Positions 1 through 7,432 of a stretch of 62,010 nucleotides of DNA are shown piece by piece (the first letter of the stretch is position 1; each line of letters begins with the position of its first letter). This DNA comes from Methanobacteriota archaeon. GTDB lineage: Archaea > Thermoplasmatota > Thermoplasmata > UBA10834. The position numbers were made by a program, and so were the translations under genes. A model generated the notes under the pieces. It made no database searches and was not told where the DNA came from. It saw only the letters and a list, made by a program, of their open reading frames with translations. The stretch spans positions 789,124 to 851,133 of the forward strand of contig CP070748.1 of NCBI GenBank assembly GCA_020348345.1. The letters are read 5' to 3'.

Positions 1-1
1 C

Positions 2-1147
2 ACTGAATACTTCATTGGGCTATGGATCGATTACCTCAGCAACCGAGACGATGTTGCTCTGTGCGTGTTCATAGACCGGCTGGACCGGCCGGCCAACATC
101 AGCACGCTGACTGAAAATGGATGGGTGGAGAAGATGAATCTCGGAGAGGTCAACTCGTCCTCTCCAAATATGCTCAGTTTCTTCGTCAACTACTCGTTGA
201 CGGAGCCGTCCCTGTCGGCGGACAATTTCATGCTGATGGTTCAGAACCACGGCAACGGCTACTTGGGACTCTGCTCTGACGAGGGGCTCCCAGACTCCGA
301 CCTGCCGAAGGTCTGGATGTCTGTCGATGATCTCGGTAGAGGAATCAGGGAGGGATTGGCGACCTCCGGTGGGACCATCGATGTGATATCGCTGGATGCC
401 TGCACGCTAGGCACGATCGAAATAGCTTACGAACTCAGAGGGACCGCTAGCTACTTGGTCTCATCTCAGATGGGAGTGCCCTTCGACGGGCAGAATTACA
501 TAGCCCTTCTTACGGATCTCTCCGAGAATCCAGACATATCGCCGTTCGATCTTGCATGCAAGCTTGTGGATGATTATGAAGAATGGTACTCGGCGCCGCT
601 CCACACGTACCCGACACTTTACCCGTACATGCAGGATTTCGGCTCCCTATCGGTGGTGAACCTTAGTGGGCTAGATCCTCTAGTAGAGGCTTTCAGTGAG
701 TTCAGGGATGCCGTATTGCCGAAGGATGATGAGATAGGCAAGCCGCTGAGAGACGCGTACATCTACGCGGATTCGTCGTTGTGGATGAATACGATGGGTG
801 CGTGGTACTATCCAGACATAATTACGATGTTCACGACATTAGGGGACGATCTCAGAGACTCGCATCCTGATGTGGCGGATTGCTGTGATGGGATAGTGTC
901 CGCGGCCGAGGAGGCGATTCTCTACAACTGGGCCAGCGAGATATTCAGAGGGATTGTCACTGGTTTGGGCGTCTATGTCTGCCCGTCAATAGGTGCTTTC
1001 GAAGCGTACTGGGACGAATTCGAAAGGGCGTATGATAACGTAGGCCTCGACTTCGTCACGGAATCTGGATGGGACCAGGTGCTGATGGAGTACTCATACA
1101 CGGTCAAGATGTTTGGCTGCCCGTCATCCGTATCAAAGACGAGATGA
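2..1147 (+). CDS. Clostripain-family (C11) cysteine protease, 5' truncated
   Basis: The frame is open from base 2, so the N-terminus lies outside the window; 381 residues are visible. Clan CD C11 peptidases cleave after basic residues and are usually secreted. The catalytic pair is visible: His in QNHGNG (codon 248-250) and Cys in SLDACTLG (codon 401-403). The visible start, a strand with YLSNRDDVALCVFIDR, matches the VNIVAFVDR segment of the two full-length paralogues at 37-40 kb. A GTG at 65 is unlikely to be the real start because homology extends upstream of it. The signal peptide cannot be seen. Family assignment is firm; substrate unknown. Confidence 0.85.
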   Translation, partial: TEYFIGLWIDYLSNRDDVALCVFIDRLDRPANISTLTENGWVEKMNLGEVNSSSPNMLSFFVNYSLTEPSLSADNFMLMVQNHGNGYLGLCSDEGLPDSDLPKVWMSVDDLGRGIREGLATSGGTIDVISLDACTLGTIEIAYELRGTASYLVSSQMGVPFDGQNYIALLTDLSENPDISPFDLACKLVDDYEEWYSAPLHTYPTLYPYMQDFGSLSVVNLSGLDPLVEAFSEFRDAVLPKDDEIGKPLRDAYIYADSSLWMNTMGAWYYPDIITMFTTLGDDLRDSHPDVADCCDGIVSAAEEAILYNWASEIFRGIVTGLGVYVCPSIGAFEAYWDEFERAYDNVGLDFVTESGWDQVLMEYSYTVKMFGCPSSVSKTR

Positions 1148-1200
1148 GTGGAAAACAAGGCTATTCCGGCCTGCGGTGGCGATGGGCGCAGGTGCTTCAG

Positions 1201-1683
1201 CTATCGCGAGAGCTGCTTCTCGAAGGCTCCAGGGTCCATGCGGGTGACTGCAACCCCCGCCTGTTCGAGCAACTCCAATCCCGAGAGGTCGGAGTAGTCG
1301 CCGATGTACACCACACGCGCTACCTGCGCGTTCAGTATCATGCGCGCACAGATTGGGCATGGCACGATGGTCGAGTAGAGAGTGGAACCGCGAGAGTTCG
1401 TGCCCGCCTGCATGAGTGCGTTCTGCTCAGCGTGCACGGCGGTGCAGGTCTCCAATCGCGTGCCTGAGGGGATCTTCATCTCGTCCCTTATACAGCCCAT
1501 TTCCTCACAATGCGGCAGCCCTCGCGGATTGCCGTTGTATCCAGTGCTCTTGATTTCCCCAACGTCGCTCACGATTATTGCCCCGATCTGCCTCCGGGTG
1601 CACGTGCTTCTGCGGGATACCTCAACGGCGATGTTCATGAAGTAATGGTCTTTTGATATTCGCGTGTTGCCATCGCCGGTCAC
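1201..1683 (-). CDS. dCMP deaminase family protein (ComEB-like)
   Basis: Zinc-dependent cytidine/deoxycytidylate deaminase, 160 residues, predicted to convert dCMP to dUMP for thymidylate synthesis. The zinc site is complete: HAEQNAL (His84, catalytic Glu86) and PCPICA (Cys109, Cys112). An ISKDHYFMNIAVEVSRRSTC-like N-terminus and the extra Cys/His residues around HCEEMGC (about 59-64) are typical of the dCMP deaminase branch. I chose GTG at 1683 because a strong GGAGG lies 8-9 bases upstream. The upstream in-frame ATG at 1737 overlaps a TATA-like CTTAAAAAGG (about 1722-1731) and so is probably in the promoter. A related deaminase with another nucleotide substrate cannot be excluded. Confidence 0.88.
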   Translation of the reverse strand: MTGDGNTRISKDHYFMNIAVEVSRRSTCTRRQIGAIIVSDVGEIKSTGYNGNPRGLPHCEEMGCIRDEMKIPSGTRLETCTAVHAEQNALMQAGTNSRGSTLYSTIVPCPICARMILNAQVARVVYIGDYSDLSGLELLEQAGVAVTRMDPGAFEKQLSR

Positions 1684-1834
1684 CGTTAATCGCCTCCTCC
1701 AGCTGGAAATGGTGCCGCCCCTTTTTAAGGTGCGCATCGATCATCCGCGGAGCGGCTATATCCTGGCAAGCATAGATATACCAGCGCAGTGCTTAAATCG
1801 GACACGGGCCATCTGCGCTTGGAGCGTCACCACA

Positions 1835-2413
1835 TTGAAATGGACGAAGGTCGCGGCGGCTGCGTTGGCTGCCATAGCAATCATTCTGTTGAGCTATTCG
1901 ATCCTCGCAGAGGCGCCAGAGGATTCGGCGACGCCGGGTATGGGCGACCGGTACGTGTACAGCTCTGCAAATCTTGTCATCATAGTGGTCTCGTCGTTCC
2001 TCATAGCCATTGCGGTGATGTTTATCCTGCTGAGGGAGGAGTATGAACCCCTTCCGCCGTCCCTTAAACCGCCACAGCCGGAGGAGGGGGAAGCGGCCGC
2101 TGAGGAATCGAGGCAAGCCGCCCCCGAGGATTCCGAGAGGGCTGCTCCGCAACCAGAGACTGGGAAGCCCCTCGATGAGGGGAAGCGGGAGACCTACCTC
2201 ATCCTGCGTCTCCTATCGGGCGACGAGAGAAGGATGTTTAAAGCGGTCATGGACGCCGGCGGCGCGGCGCTCCAAAAGGACCTCATCAAGAACACCAAGA
2301 TGTCCAACGCAAAGGTGTCTCGCGTGTTGGACAGGCTTCAGGAGAAGGGGGTCATTACAAAGGCCCGCCACGGATCCACCAACATGGTCAGAATCTCGGT
2401 CGATGAAGGCTGA
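1835..2413 (+). CDS. Membrane-anchored winged-helix transcription regulator
   Basis: Protein of 192 residues with two membrane segments (about 5-23 and 47-66), a Pro/Glu/Ala-rich linker (about 70-115) and a C-terminal winged helix (about 120-190). The recognition region reads ALQKDLIKNTKMSNAKVSRV, followed by a wing with KARHGSTN; this resembles MarR/DUF7343-like archaeal regulators. The start is TTG at 1835, with GGAG 10 bases upstream and a TATA-like GCTTAAATC near 1791. The longer reading frame from 1664 runs back through the divergent promoter and is not used. It probably senses an envelope signal and binds DNA nearby; the repeat cluster at 2419-2470, just after its stop, is the obvious candidate target (inference). 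Confidence 0.7.
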   Translation: MKWTKVAAAALAAIAIILLSYSILAEAPEDSATPGMGDRYVYSSANLVIIVVSSFLIAIAVMFILLREEYEPLPPSLKPPQPEEGEAAAEESRQAAPEDSERAAPQPETGKPLDEGKRETYLILRLLSGDERRMFKAVMDAGGAALQKDLIKNTKMSNAKVSRVLDRLQEKGVITKARHGSTNMVRISVDEG

Positions 2414-2418
2414 AGGGG

Positions 2419-2470
2419 CACTTTTCAGTTCACTTTTCGCGAGAGTGAAAAGTCGGCAGGCACTTTTCAG
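2419..2470 (+). repeat. CACTTTTC repeat cluster with hairpin, possible operator
   Basis: Three direct copies of CACTTTTC (2419, 2431, 2461; the outer two extend to CACTTTTCAG) and one inverted copy GTGAAAAGT (2445-2453). ACTTTTC at 2432-2438 and GAAAAGT at 2447-2453 form a 7-bp inverted repeat with an 8-base loop. The cluster sits between a winged-helix regulator gene and a small secreted-protein gene, about 30-80 bases upstream of a TATA-like TGTATACA (2499-2506). Regulatory use is inferred from position. Confidence 0.5.
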
Positions 2471-2566
2471 CGTATCTCCAAATACCCTTTCATCCAAATG
2501 TATACATCAGAAGCCCTGGGCGCTGAAGCCGAGTGGCGACGGGGCTGCAAGGGAGGCACACAGAAC

Positions 2567-2809
2567 ATGAAGACATATGCGCTGTTGGCAGTAGTCGGGA
2601 TCGTTGCTGTCGCAGGGGTCGCGAGCGCCGCTATGGCGTCAGAGCCCGTCGCGGACGCGCTCGGGCTTGAGAGTCTGCACCAGTGGGCGCACAAGCATGC
2701 GTGGAAGTGGTCTGGAGAGGGCACCGGCATGCCTTATGACTACGACTACAATTACTCGTACGACTACGAAGGTGTCTACGAGACTTGCCCGTGCAACACC
2801 ACAGCATAG
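2567..2809 (+). CDS. Small secreted Tyr/Asp-rich protein
   Basis: Protein of 80 residues that I do not recognise. It begins with a signal peptide (KTYALLAVVGIVAVAGVASA, cleavage probably near residue 22-24). A His/Trp-rich stretch HQWAHKHAWKW follows (about 42-52), then a run of alternating Tyr, Asp and Asn (about 57-68) and a closing CPC. The start is ATG 2567 with GGGAGG 9-10 bases upstream; the longer frame from 2498 would cover the likely promoter. The His, Tyr, Asp and Cys content would suit metal binding, but that is speculation. The upstream repeat cluster suggests dedicated regulation. Confidence 0.6.
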   Translation: MKTYALLAVVGIVAVAGVASAAMASEPVADALGLESLHQWAHKHAWKWSGEGTGMPYDYDYNYSYDYEGVYETCPCNTTA

Positions 2810-2952
2810 GCAAGAAGGCGACAATGGCGATCAAACCCTTTCTACCATATTCTATCCGATATGATGTGAGCGGAAATCGATGGGAATCGCCTTGAACGGG
2901 GCGTGTTTTGAACACCGTATCAGTTTTATACTGGACGGTCACTGTACGCGTC

Positions 2953-3963
2953 GTGACAAGCGGCGAGGAGGACCAGAAACCACGGCGCAAACGACCCAGC
3001 CCAAAGATGCTATTCTTGAGAGATGCGGGCATCGCGCTGGCGTTTGTGGCCTCAGTCCTGGTAGCGATGTATGCTTATACGGGACTCTGGCCGCCGCTCG
3101 TTGTGGTCGAATCAGAGAGTATGATGCATAGCGACGACAATACGAGCTACGTAGGAGTCATCGACACGGGAGACATGGTCCTGGTGAAGGATGTGGACTC
3201 GGCCGATGAAGTCGTGACATACGTCGAAGGATTCACAACAGGCCACCGCACCTATGGCGATTACGGGGACGTGATCATCTATAACAAGATGGGGAACACG
3301 GAGGACACTCCCATCATTCACCGCGCGGTACTCTATCTCGAGGCGAACCCGGACGGCGAGAGTTACAGTTGTGAGGCGCTCAGAGATCTGCCGGAAGACA
3401 AATGGAGACTCGAGCTTCAGTCCGACTCCTGGGAGCATCTAACGGGCGCCGTCTACATATACGACTACGGCTTCAGAGCGTCGACAGTGACAGTCAATGT
3501 GGGCGCCATTCTGGATGATTTCAGGACTCGTGCGCCCCATAGCGGCTACATCACCCGAGGAGACCACAACACATGGATAGACCAGAGGAATCACGACTCC
3601 TCACCGGTCGATGCGTCCTGGGTCGTCGGCAAAGCCCGCGGCGAGATACCGTGGTTCGGCCTCCTCAAGCTCTGGTTTTCGGACACTCTGAAGAGCGAAG
3701 CTCCAGACAACAGCGTGAGGAATCTTTGGATATCGATGATACTGATAGTCGTTACCCCGATCGCCCTCGACGTCGTCCTCACGTACCGCGTGAGGAAACG
3801 CATTGCGAAGAAGAGGGAGGCGGCGAGAATGGAGTACGAGAGAGAGCGTCTCGAACCGGACGAGGAGAGGCAGGAGCCGCCGCCGGACGAGGCGGAGCCG
3901 CCTCGGGAGAACGAGGTGGACGGCCCCAACGAGCCGCCGGACACGCCTGAAGACTTCACATGA
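2953..3963 (+). CDS. Signal peptidase I (S26B/Sec11-like)
   Basis: Archaeal Ser/His signal peptidase, 336 residues, which removes signal peptides from Sec and Tat exported proteins at the outer membrane face. The first membrane segment (about 26-44) is followed by the catalytic box ESESMM (Ser56), then TGDMVLVKD, the catalytic His in IIHRA (His123) and the late TRGDHN box. A second membrane segment lies near 256-276. It is followed by a roughly 60-residue, very acidic and Pro-rich cytoplasmic tail, which the small archaeal enzymes lack. The start is GTG 2953, about 25 bases after a TATA box (TTTTATA, 2924-2930), so the mRNA looks leaderless. The gene converges on cdc6 with an 8-base overlap. 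Confidence 0.87.
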   Translation: MTSGEEDQKPRRKRPSPKMLFLRDAGIALAFVASVLVAMYAYTGLWPPLVVVESESMMHSDDNTSYVGVIDTGDMVLVKDVDSADEVVTYVEGFTTGHRTYGDYGDVIIYNKMGNTEDTPIIHRAVLYLEANPDGESYSCEALRDLPEDKWRLELQSDSWEHLTGAVYIYDYGFRASTVTVNVGAILDDFRTRAPHSGYITRGDHNTWIDQRNHDSSPVDASWVVGKARGEIPWFGLLKLWFSDTLKSEAPDNSVRNLWISMILIVVTPIALDVVLTYRVRKRIAKKREAARMEYERERLEPDEERQEPPPDEAEPPRENEVDGPNEPPDTPEDFT

Positions 3964-5191
3964 GGGTCGTCTGATATCGCAGTCTGTAGTTCTTCAACTG
4001 ACCCAGGGTTTCGTCGTCCTGTAGAATTGCCTTGGCCTGGTCGTTCGGGACGCTCAGTTCTATCTCCTTGGTACGCCCGCCGCGACCGAATGACTTGACG
4101 CGTGCGTGAATGAGTCCGAGCATGTCCAGCTCGGATATGAGATCCGTAACTCTTCGCTGGGTCAATATGGCAACCGAGGTGCATTGACAGAGTTCCTTGT
4201 AAGTTTCATACAGGTCACCGGTCGTGAGCTTCACGCCGCCCCTCTCCTCGCTGAGAACGACCCCCATGAGGACCAATTTCGACTGCAGCGGCAACGTACG
4301 GACGGCCTCGGTCACGCAGTCCAACTCGATCTTGTTCTTCGCCCGAGTGACATCGCCCTCCGCTACCGTCGGCAAGCTGTGACGCTCGGCGATCTCCGCA
4401 GCGACACGCAAGAGATCTAGGGCTCTACGGGCGTCGCCGTGCTCCTGAGCCGCAAGGGCGGCACACAGCGGTATGACTGATGCCTCCAACACGTTTTCAT
4501 CGAATGCCAGCCTTGCCCGTTGGGTCAGGATATCTCGGAGCTGCTCCGCATTGTACGGAGGAAAGACCATCTTCTCCTCGCTCAGAGAACTGCGAACTCT
4601 AGGATCCAGGAATTCCGTGAACTTCAAATCGTTTGATATGCCGATGACGCTGACTTTCGCATTTCGGAGGTCGTCGTTTATCCTGCACAGGTGATACAGC
4701 ACGTCGTCCCCGCTCTTGGATACCAGCTTGTCGATCTCGTCGAGCACGATGACTATCACACACCGGTTCTCATCGATCTTCTCCCGGAGGATATGATACA
4801 CGCGCTCCGTGCTCCATCCTGTGAAAGGTATCCGGCTCTCGAAGTCATGGATGAAGAGATTCCCCAAATTCTGCAGGACTCCGTACTGCGTGTCGACTAT
4901 CTCGCAGTTCATGTAGATGAAATGCACGTTCCCCTCCTCGGCGTTCGCGCGTTCCAGCTCCTTGCCCACGTACTTCATCGTCGCGGTCTTGCCGGTCCCG
5001 GTCTTGCCGAAGAGAAGTATGTTCGACGGGCGCTGCCCCTCAAGGGCGGTAACAAGAATGGAAGCCAGGTGATCGATCTGCTCTTCTCTGTGCGGGAGAA
5101 CGTCAGGTATGTAGGAGGACCTGAGGACGTCTTTGTCGCCTCTGAAAAGCGACTTGGGCCGCATGAATTGCTGGAATATGGTGTCCTGCAT
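3956..5191 (-). CDS. cdc6: Orc1/Cdc6 replication initiator
   Basis: Origin recognition AAA+ ATPase, 411 residues, that binds ORB repeats, opens the origin and loads MCM. Walker A is GKTGTGKT (62-69), Walker B VIVIVLDEID (146-153), sensor 1 lies around VIGISND, and a C-terminal winged helix occupies about 310-400. I start at ATG 5191 (MQDTIFQQF), where GGGGGA precedes it; the upstream in-frame ATGs at 5242 and 5260 encode a basic extension unlike the family and overlap an ORB-like element. The upstream intergenic region contains several ORB-like sequences, so this initiator probably sits beside its own origin. MCM is also encoded in the window (29.7 kb). Confidence 0.96.
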   Translation of the reverse strand: MQDTIFQQFMRPKSLFRGDKDVLRSSYIPDVLPHREEQIDHLASILVTALEGQRPSNILLFGKTGTGKTATMKYVGKELERANAEEGNVHFIYMNCEIVDTQYGVLQNLGNLFIHDFESRIPFTGWSTERVYHILREKIDENRCVIVIVLDEIDKLVSKSGDDVLYHLCRINDDLRNAKVSVIGISNDLKFTEFLDPRVRSSLSEEKMVFPPYNAEQLRDILTQRARLAFDENVLEASVIPLCAALAAQEHGDARRALDLLRVAAEIAERHSLPTVAEGDVTRAKNKIELDCVTEAVRTLPLQSKLVLMGVVLSEERGGVKLTTGDLYETYKELCQCTSVAILTQRRVTDLISELDMLGLIHARVKSFGRGGRTKEIELSVPNDQAKAILQDDETLGQLKNYRLRYQTTLM

Positions 5192-5262
5192 TGATTTCCC
5201 CCGTGTGCGAAGAAAAGTGCTTCCCCTCCCCCTCGACTTCATGTGGAGTTGTGTTCGCACAG

Positions 5263-5281
5263 TCCACGTGAAACTAAGGGA
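5263..5281 (+). repeat. ORB-like element near the cdc6 start
   Basis: GTCCACGTGAAACTAAGGG keeps the TCCAC, GAAAC and AAGGG blocks of the ORB consensus (about 15 of 19). A weaker minus-strand copy (TCCAC-N2-GAA with CGAGGGG) lies at 5222-5246, so the two form an inverted pair beside the cdc6 start. Confidence 0.5.
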
Positions 5282-5444
5282 ATTGGGGAATACCGAGGAG
5301 GCTACTTAAGGGTTAATATTATCCCGAAAATCCATTTTTTCCGCAGCGTTGAAATTTCGGGGATTCGTGGGAGCCAGCATTGCGCGCAAATGTCCTGTTA
5401 CGAATAAAAAGTGTTGTCGACGTTATACGGGATCACGACAGGGG

Positions 5445-5464
5445 CCCCTCCATTTCCAGTGGAA
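5445..5464 (-). repeat. ORB element (Orc1/Cdc6 binding site)
   Basis: Read on the minus strand this is TTCCACTGGAAATGGAGGGG, 18 of 20 matches to the archaeal ORB form TTCCACTGGAAACGAAGGGG as I recall it, with the dyad TTCCA-TGGAA and the G-run. It lies in the cdc6-hflX gap. Confidence 0.75.
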
Positions 5465-5504
5465 CGCGTTGATGCGTTCGGGCGGCGGTTTACACAGTGT
5501 GCCT

Positions 5505-5522
5505 TCCCATTGGAAGCGATGG
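5505..5522 (+). repeat. ORB-like element
   Basis: TCCCATTGGAAGCGATGG matches the ORB core at about 14 of 18 positions, in the opposite orientation to the copy at 5445-5464. Support comes mainly from its position between cdc6 and hflX. Confidence 0.45.
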
Positions 5523-5594
5523 TTCTAGGCGCGGCGTTTCTAATGGAATGTGCTGAAAGACTATTAGGAACTGAGCATCTATGCGACCGCTGCA

Positions 5595-6878
5595 ATGGCA
5601 AAAAATGCGGTTCTGTTGTCAATTACTGTTGATATCGATGAGATATCCGCCCTCCTCAGAACGCTAGATATAGACATAGTACGAGAAGTCGTCCAGAAGA
5701 GAACGTTTCCTCACAGAGCAATGTATCTGGGACCAGGGAGGATTGAAGAAATCATCGAGGACATTGCAGATACTAGAATCGACTTAGTGGTAGTTAATGG
5801 CATTTTGAAGCCATCGCAGCATCACGCCTTAGAAACACAATTTGGCAGGGAATGCGCAGACCGCGTCGGCATCATTCTGAAGATCTTCGCAGAACATGCT
5901 CATACTGATGAGGCAAAGAGACAGGTCACTCTGGCGACATTGAAATACGAACTGCCATTCCTCAGAGAATGGATTCACAAAGCAAAGAGCGGCGAGCGCC
6001 CCGGCTTCCTCAGTGGTGGGGCATATGCGACTGAAGTGTACTATGAACATGCACGAAGTCACATACATAGGATCGAGGAGGAGTTGAAGAGAAGGACGGA
6101 GCAAAGAGAGCTGAGAAGGAGGAGGAGGCGAAACGCCGGATTCTTTCTCGCGTCGTTAGCAGGATACACGAATGCCGGCAAATCCGCGATTCTGAACGCT
6201 CTGTGCGACACATCCGTCGAAGTTGATGGACGGCTCTTCTCGACGCTTTCAACCACCACTCGGAAGCTAGAATGGTCTGCGAAGAGGGTGTTGATCACTG
6301 ACACTGTTGGCTTCATAAAGGATCTGCCCTTGGAACTCGTCAACGCATTCAATGCAACATTAGAAGAGGTGTTTCTTGCCGACATGATTCTTCTAGTTGT
6401 AGATGTCAGTGAGCCGATGTCCATAATTGAAAGGAAGCTCAAGGCATCAGATGCGATACTCACACCACGACTTCAAGGCCAGACTGTTGTTGTAGTGGGC
6501 AGCAAAGCCGATCGTCTGTCGGAATCGAAAGTCGAGGAGGTCCGCATTGAATTGGAGAGCCGCGCAGGGCCAAGACGGGTGGTTCTTACCTCTGCGAAGA
6601 CGCTTTCAGGTCTTGACCAGCTCGTTCAAGCTATTGATCACACCTACGGCAACACCAACTTGATCAGAGCGACACTTCCGCAGACGGACGAAGCATATTC
6701 GTTGATATCCTCTCTGTACGACATCGCTGACGTTCAACAAAACTCCTTGACGAACAACATCCAGATAGTGGTGACTTGTAAAGAAGGAGATTACGCAAGA
6801 ATACACGCAAGAATCAAGGCAGTCGGCGGTATAATCGAGGCCGCCAACCGGCGTCAGTGCGAGGATGATGCGCCATAA
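5595..6878 (+). CDS. hflX: HflX ribosome-associated GTPase
   Basis: Protein of 427 residues. HflX proteins bind the large ribosomal subunit and split stalled ribosomes. The N-terminal glycine-rich domain ends in a basic helix around residues 160-180. The G domain then shows G1 GYTNAGKS, G3 DTVGF and a TSAK motif for G5. The G4 motif reads GSKAD where most relatives have NKxD, which may alter guanine recognition. A C-terminal alpha/beta domain closes the protein. The gene looks more AT-rich than its neighbours and lies between two sets of ORB repeats. No clear Shine-Dalgarno precedes ATG 5595, but the first residues (NAVLLSI) match the family start. Confidence 0.92.
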   Translation: MAKNAVLLSITVDIDEISALLRTLDIDIVREVVQKRTFPHRAMYLGPGRIEEIIEDIADTRIDLVVVNGILKPSQHHALETQFGRECADRVGIILKIFAEHAHTDEAKRQVTLATLKYELPFLREWIHKAKSGERPGFLSGGAYATEVYYEHARSHIHRIEEELKRRTEQRELRRRRRRNAGFFLASLAGYTNAGKSAILNALCDTSVEVDGRLFSTLSTTTRKLEWSAKRVLITDTVGFIKDLPLELVNAFNATLEEVFLADMILLVVDVSEPMSIIERKLKASDAILTPRLQGQTVVVVGSKADRLSESKVEEVRIELESRAGPRRVVLTSAKTLSGLDQLVQAIDHTYGNTNLIRATLPQTDEAYSLISSLYDIADVQQNSLTNNIQIVVTCKEGDYARIHARIKAVGGIIEAANRRQCEDDAP

Positions 6879-6883
6879 GGCAC

Positions 6884-6903
6884 TTCCACAGGAAACGAAG
6901 GGG
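6884..6903 (+). repeat. ORB element, near-perfect
   Basis: TTCCACAGGAAACGAAGGGG, followed by TCCCC, matches the recalled archaeal ORB consensus at 19 or 20 of 20 positions depending on the reference. It lies 6 bases after the hflX stop, in the convergent gap with the next gene, about 1.4 kb from the other ORBs. It is the best single ORB in the window. Confidence 0.82.
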
Positions 6904-6926
6904 TCCCCGTTGCGCCCTGGGCCGCC

Positions 6927-7313
6927 TCACTTGATGTTGAACCTTCGCTTCATCTCCAAGACTTCGGCCTCGAACCGCCGAGGGAGCGACCATGCCAGAT
7001 ACTCTATCTCGTCGAGATTCCTCACGAATTTCGCTTTGCTTGGGCTGGACAGCAATCTTGCGAGCGTCCTCGTCTTCTTGACATAATCATAGAGCCACCA
7101 CACCGCGCCAACCAACAGCAGTGGACCGATCACCACAAGCCAGTATGACCACTCCCCAAAGGGGGACGAGAGCCATTCCAATGGAGATAGGTAGTCAGGG
7201 AGACTCTCGGAGTAGAAGGTGCCCGCGACACCGACGACCGTTAGGAATATGGCCAGCATGCAAAGCAGGCTACAGAGTTCCAGGCGATATTCAGTCAGCG
7301 GGCTCTTGGCCAT
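6927..7313 (-). CDS. Two-helix membrane protein, unknown function
   Basis: Protein of 128 residues with two membrane segments (about 12-34 and 56-76) and a cytoplasmic C-terminal region rich in Arg, Lys and Glu. I recognise no catalytic motif. It may belong to the thermoplasmatal DUF3198 group, but I cannot confirm this. I start at ATG 7313 (MAKSPLTEY): the upstream in-frame ATG at 7358 is followed immediately by a TATA-like TTAAAAGG, so that region is more likely promoter than coding. Confidence 0.6.
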   Translation of the reverse strand: MAKSPLTEYRLELCSLLCMLAIFLTVVGVAGTFYSESLPDYLSPLEWLSSPFGEWSYWLVVIGPLLLVGAVWWLYDYVKKTRTLARLLSSPSKAKFVRNLDEIEYLAWSLPRRFEAEVLEMKRRFNIK

Positions 7314-7432
7314 AAGGTCACCGAATGCTACCTGTAAATCTCTGCACCTTTTAATCATTTCTCAGCCACCCTCTGGGCTACCTGTAATGAGAGCGTTATT
7401 GCCGCTACGGCTCCTGCTCGAAGAGCGATGCT

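Larger units (their letters stand above)
5192..5594. other. Candidate replication origin (cdc6-hflX intergenic region)
   Basis: This 403-base gap has no convincing gene. It holds an AT-rich block (5305-5341, around TTAAGGGTTAATATTATCCC) flanked by ORB-like elements. A plus-oriented one is at 5263-5281. A very good minus-oriented one is at 5445-5464, a plus-oriented one at 5505-5522, and partial copies at 5222-5246 (minus) and 5535-5548 (minus). A 7-bp inverted repeat CCCGAAA/TTTCGGG brackets about 5324-5360. Known archaeal origins have this layout: inverted ORBs around an AT-rich unwinding element beside cdc6. The AT-rich block may also carry the cdc6 promoter. The ORB consensus was compared from memory. 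Confidence 0.72.

Noticed and set aside
5411..5632. Plus-strand open frame in the cdc6-hflX gap
   Set aside because: It covers the ORB repeats, lacks a ribosome site and overlaps the hflX start; origin sequence explains the region better.
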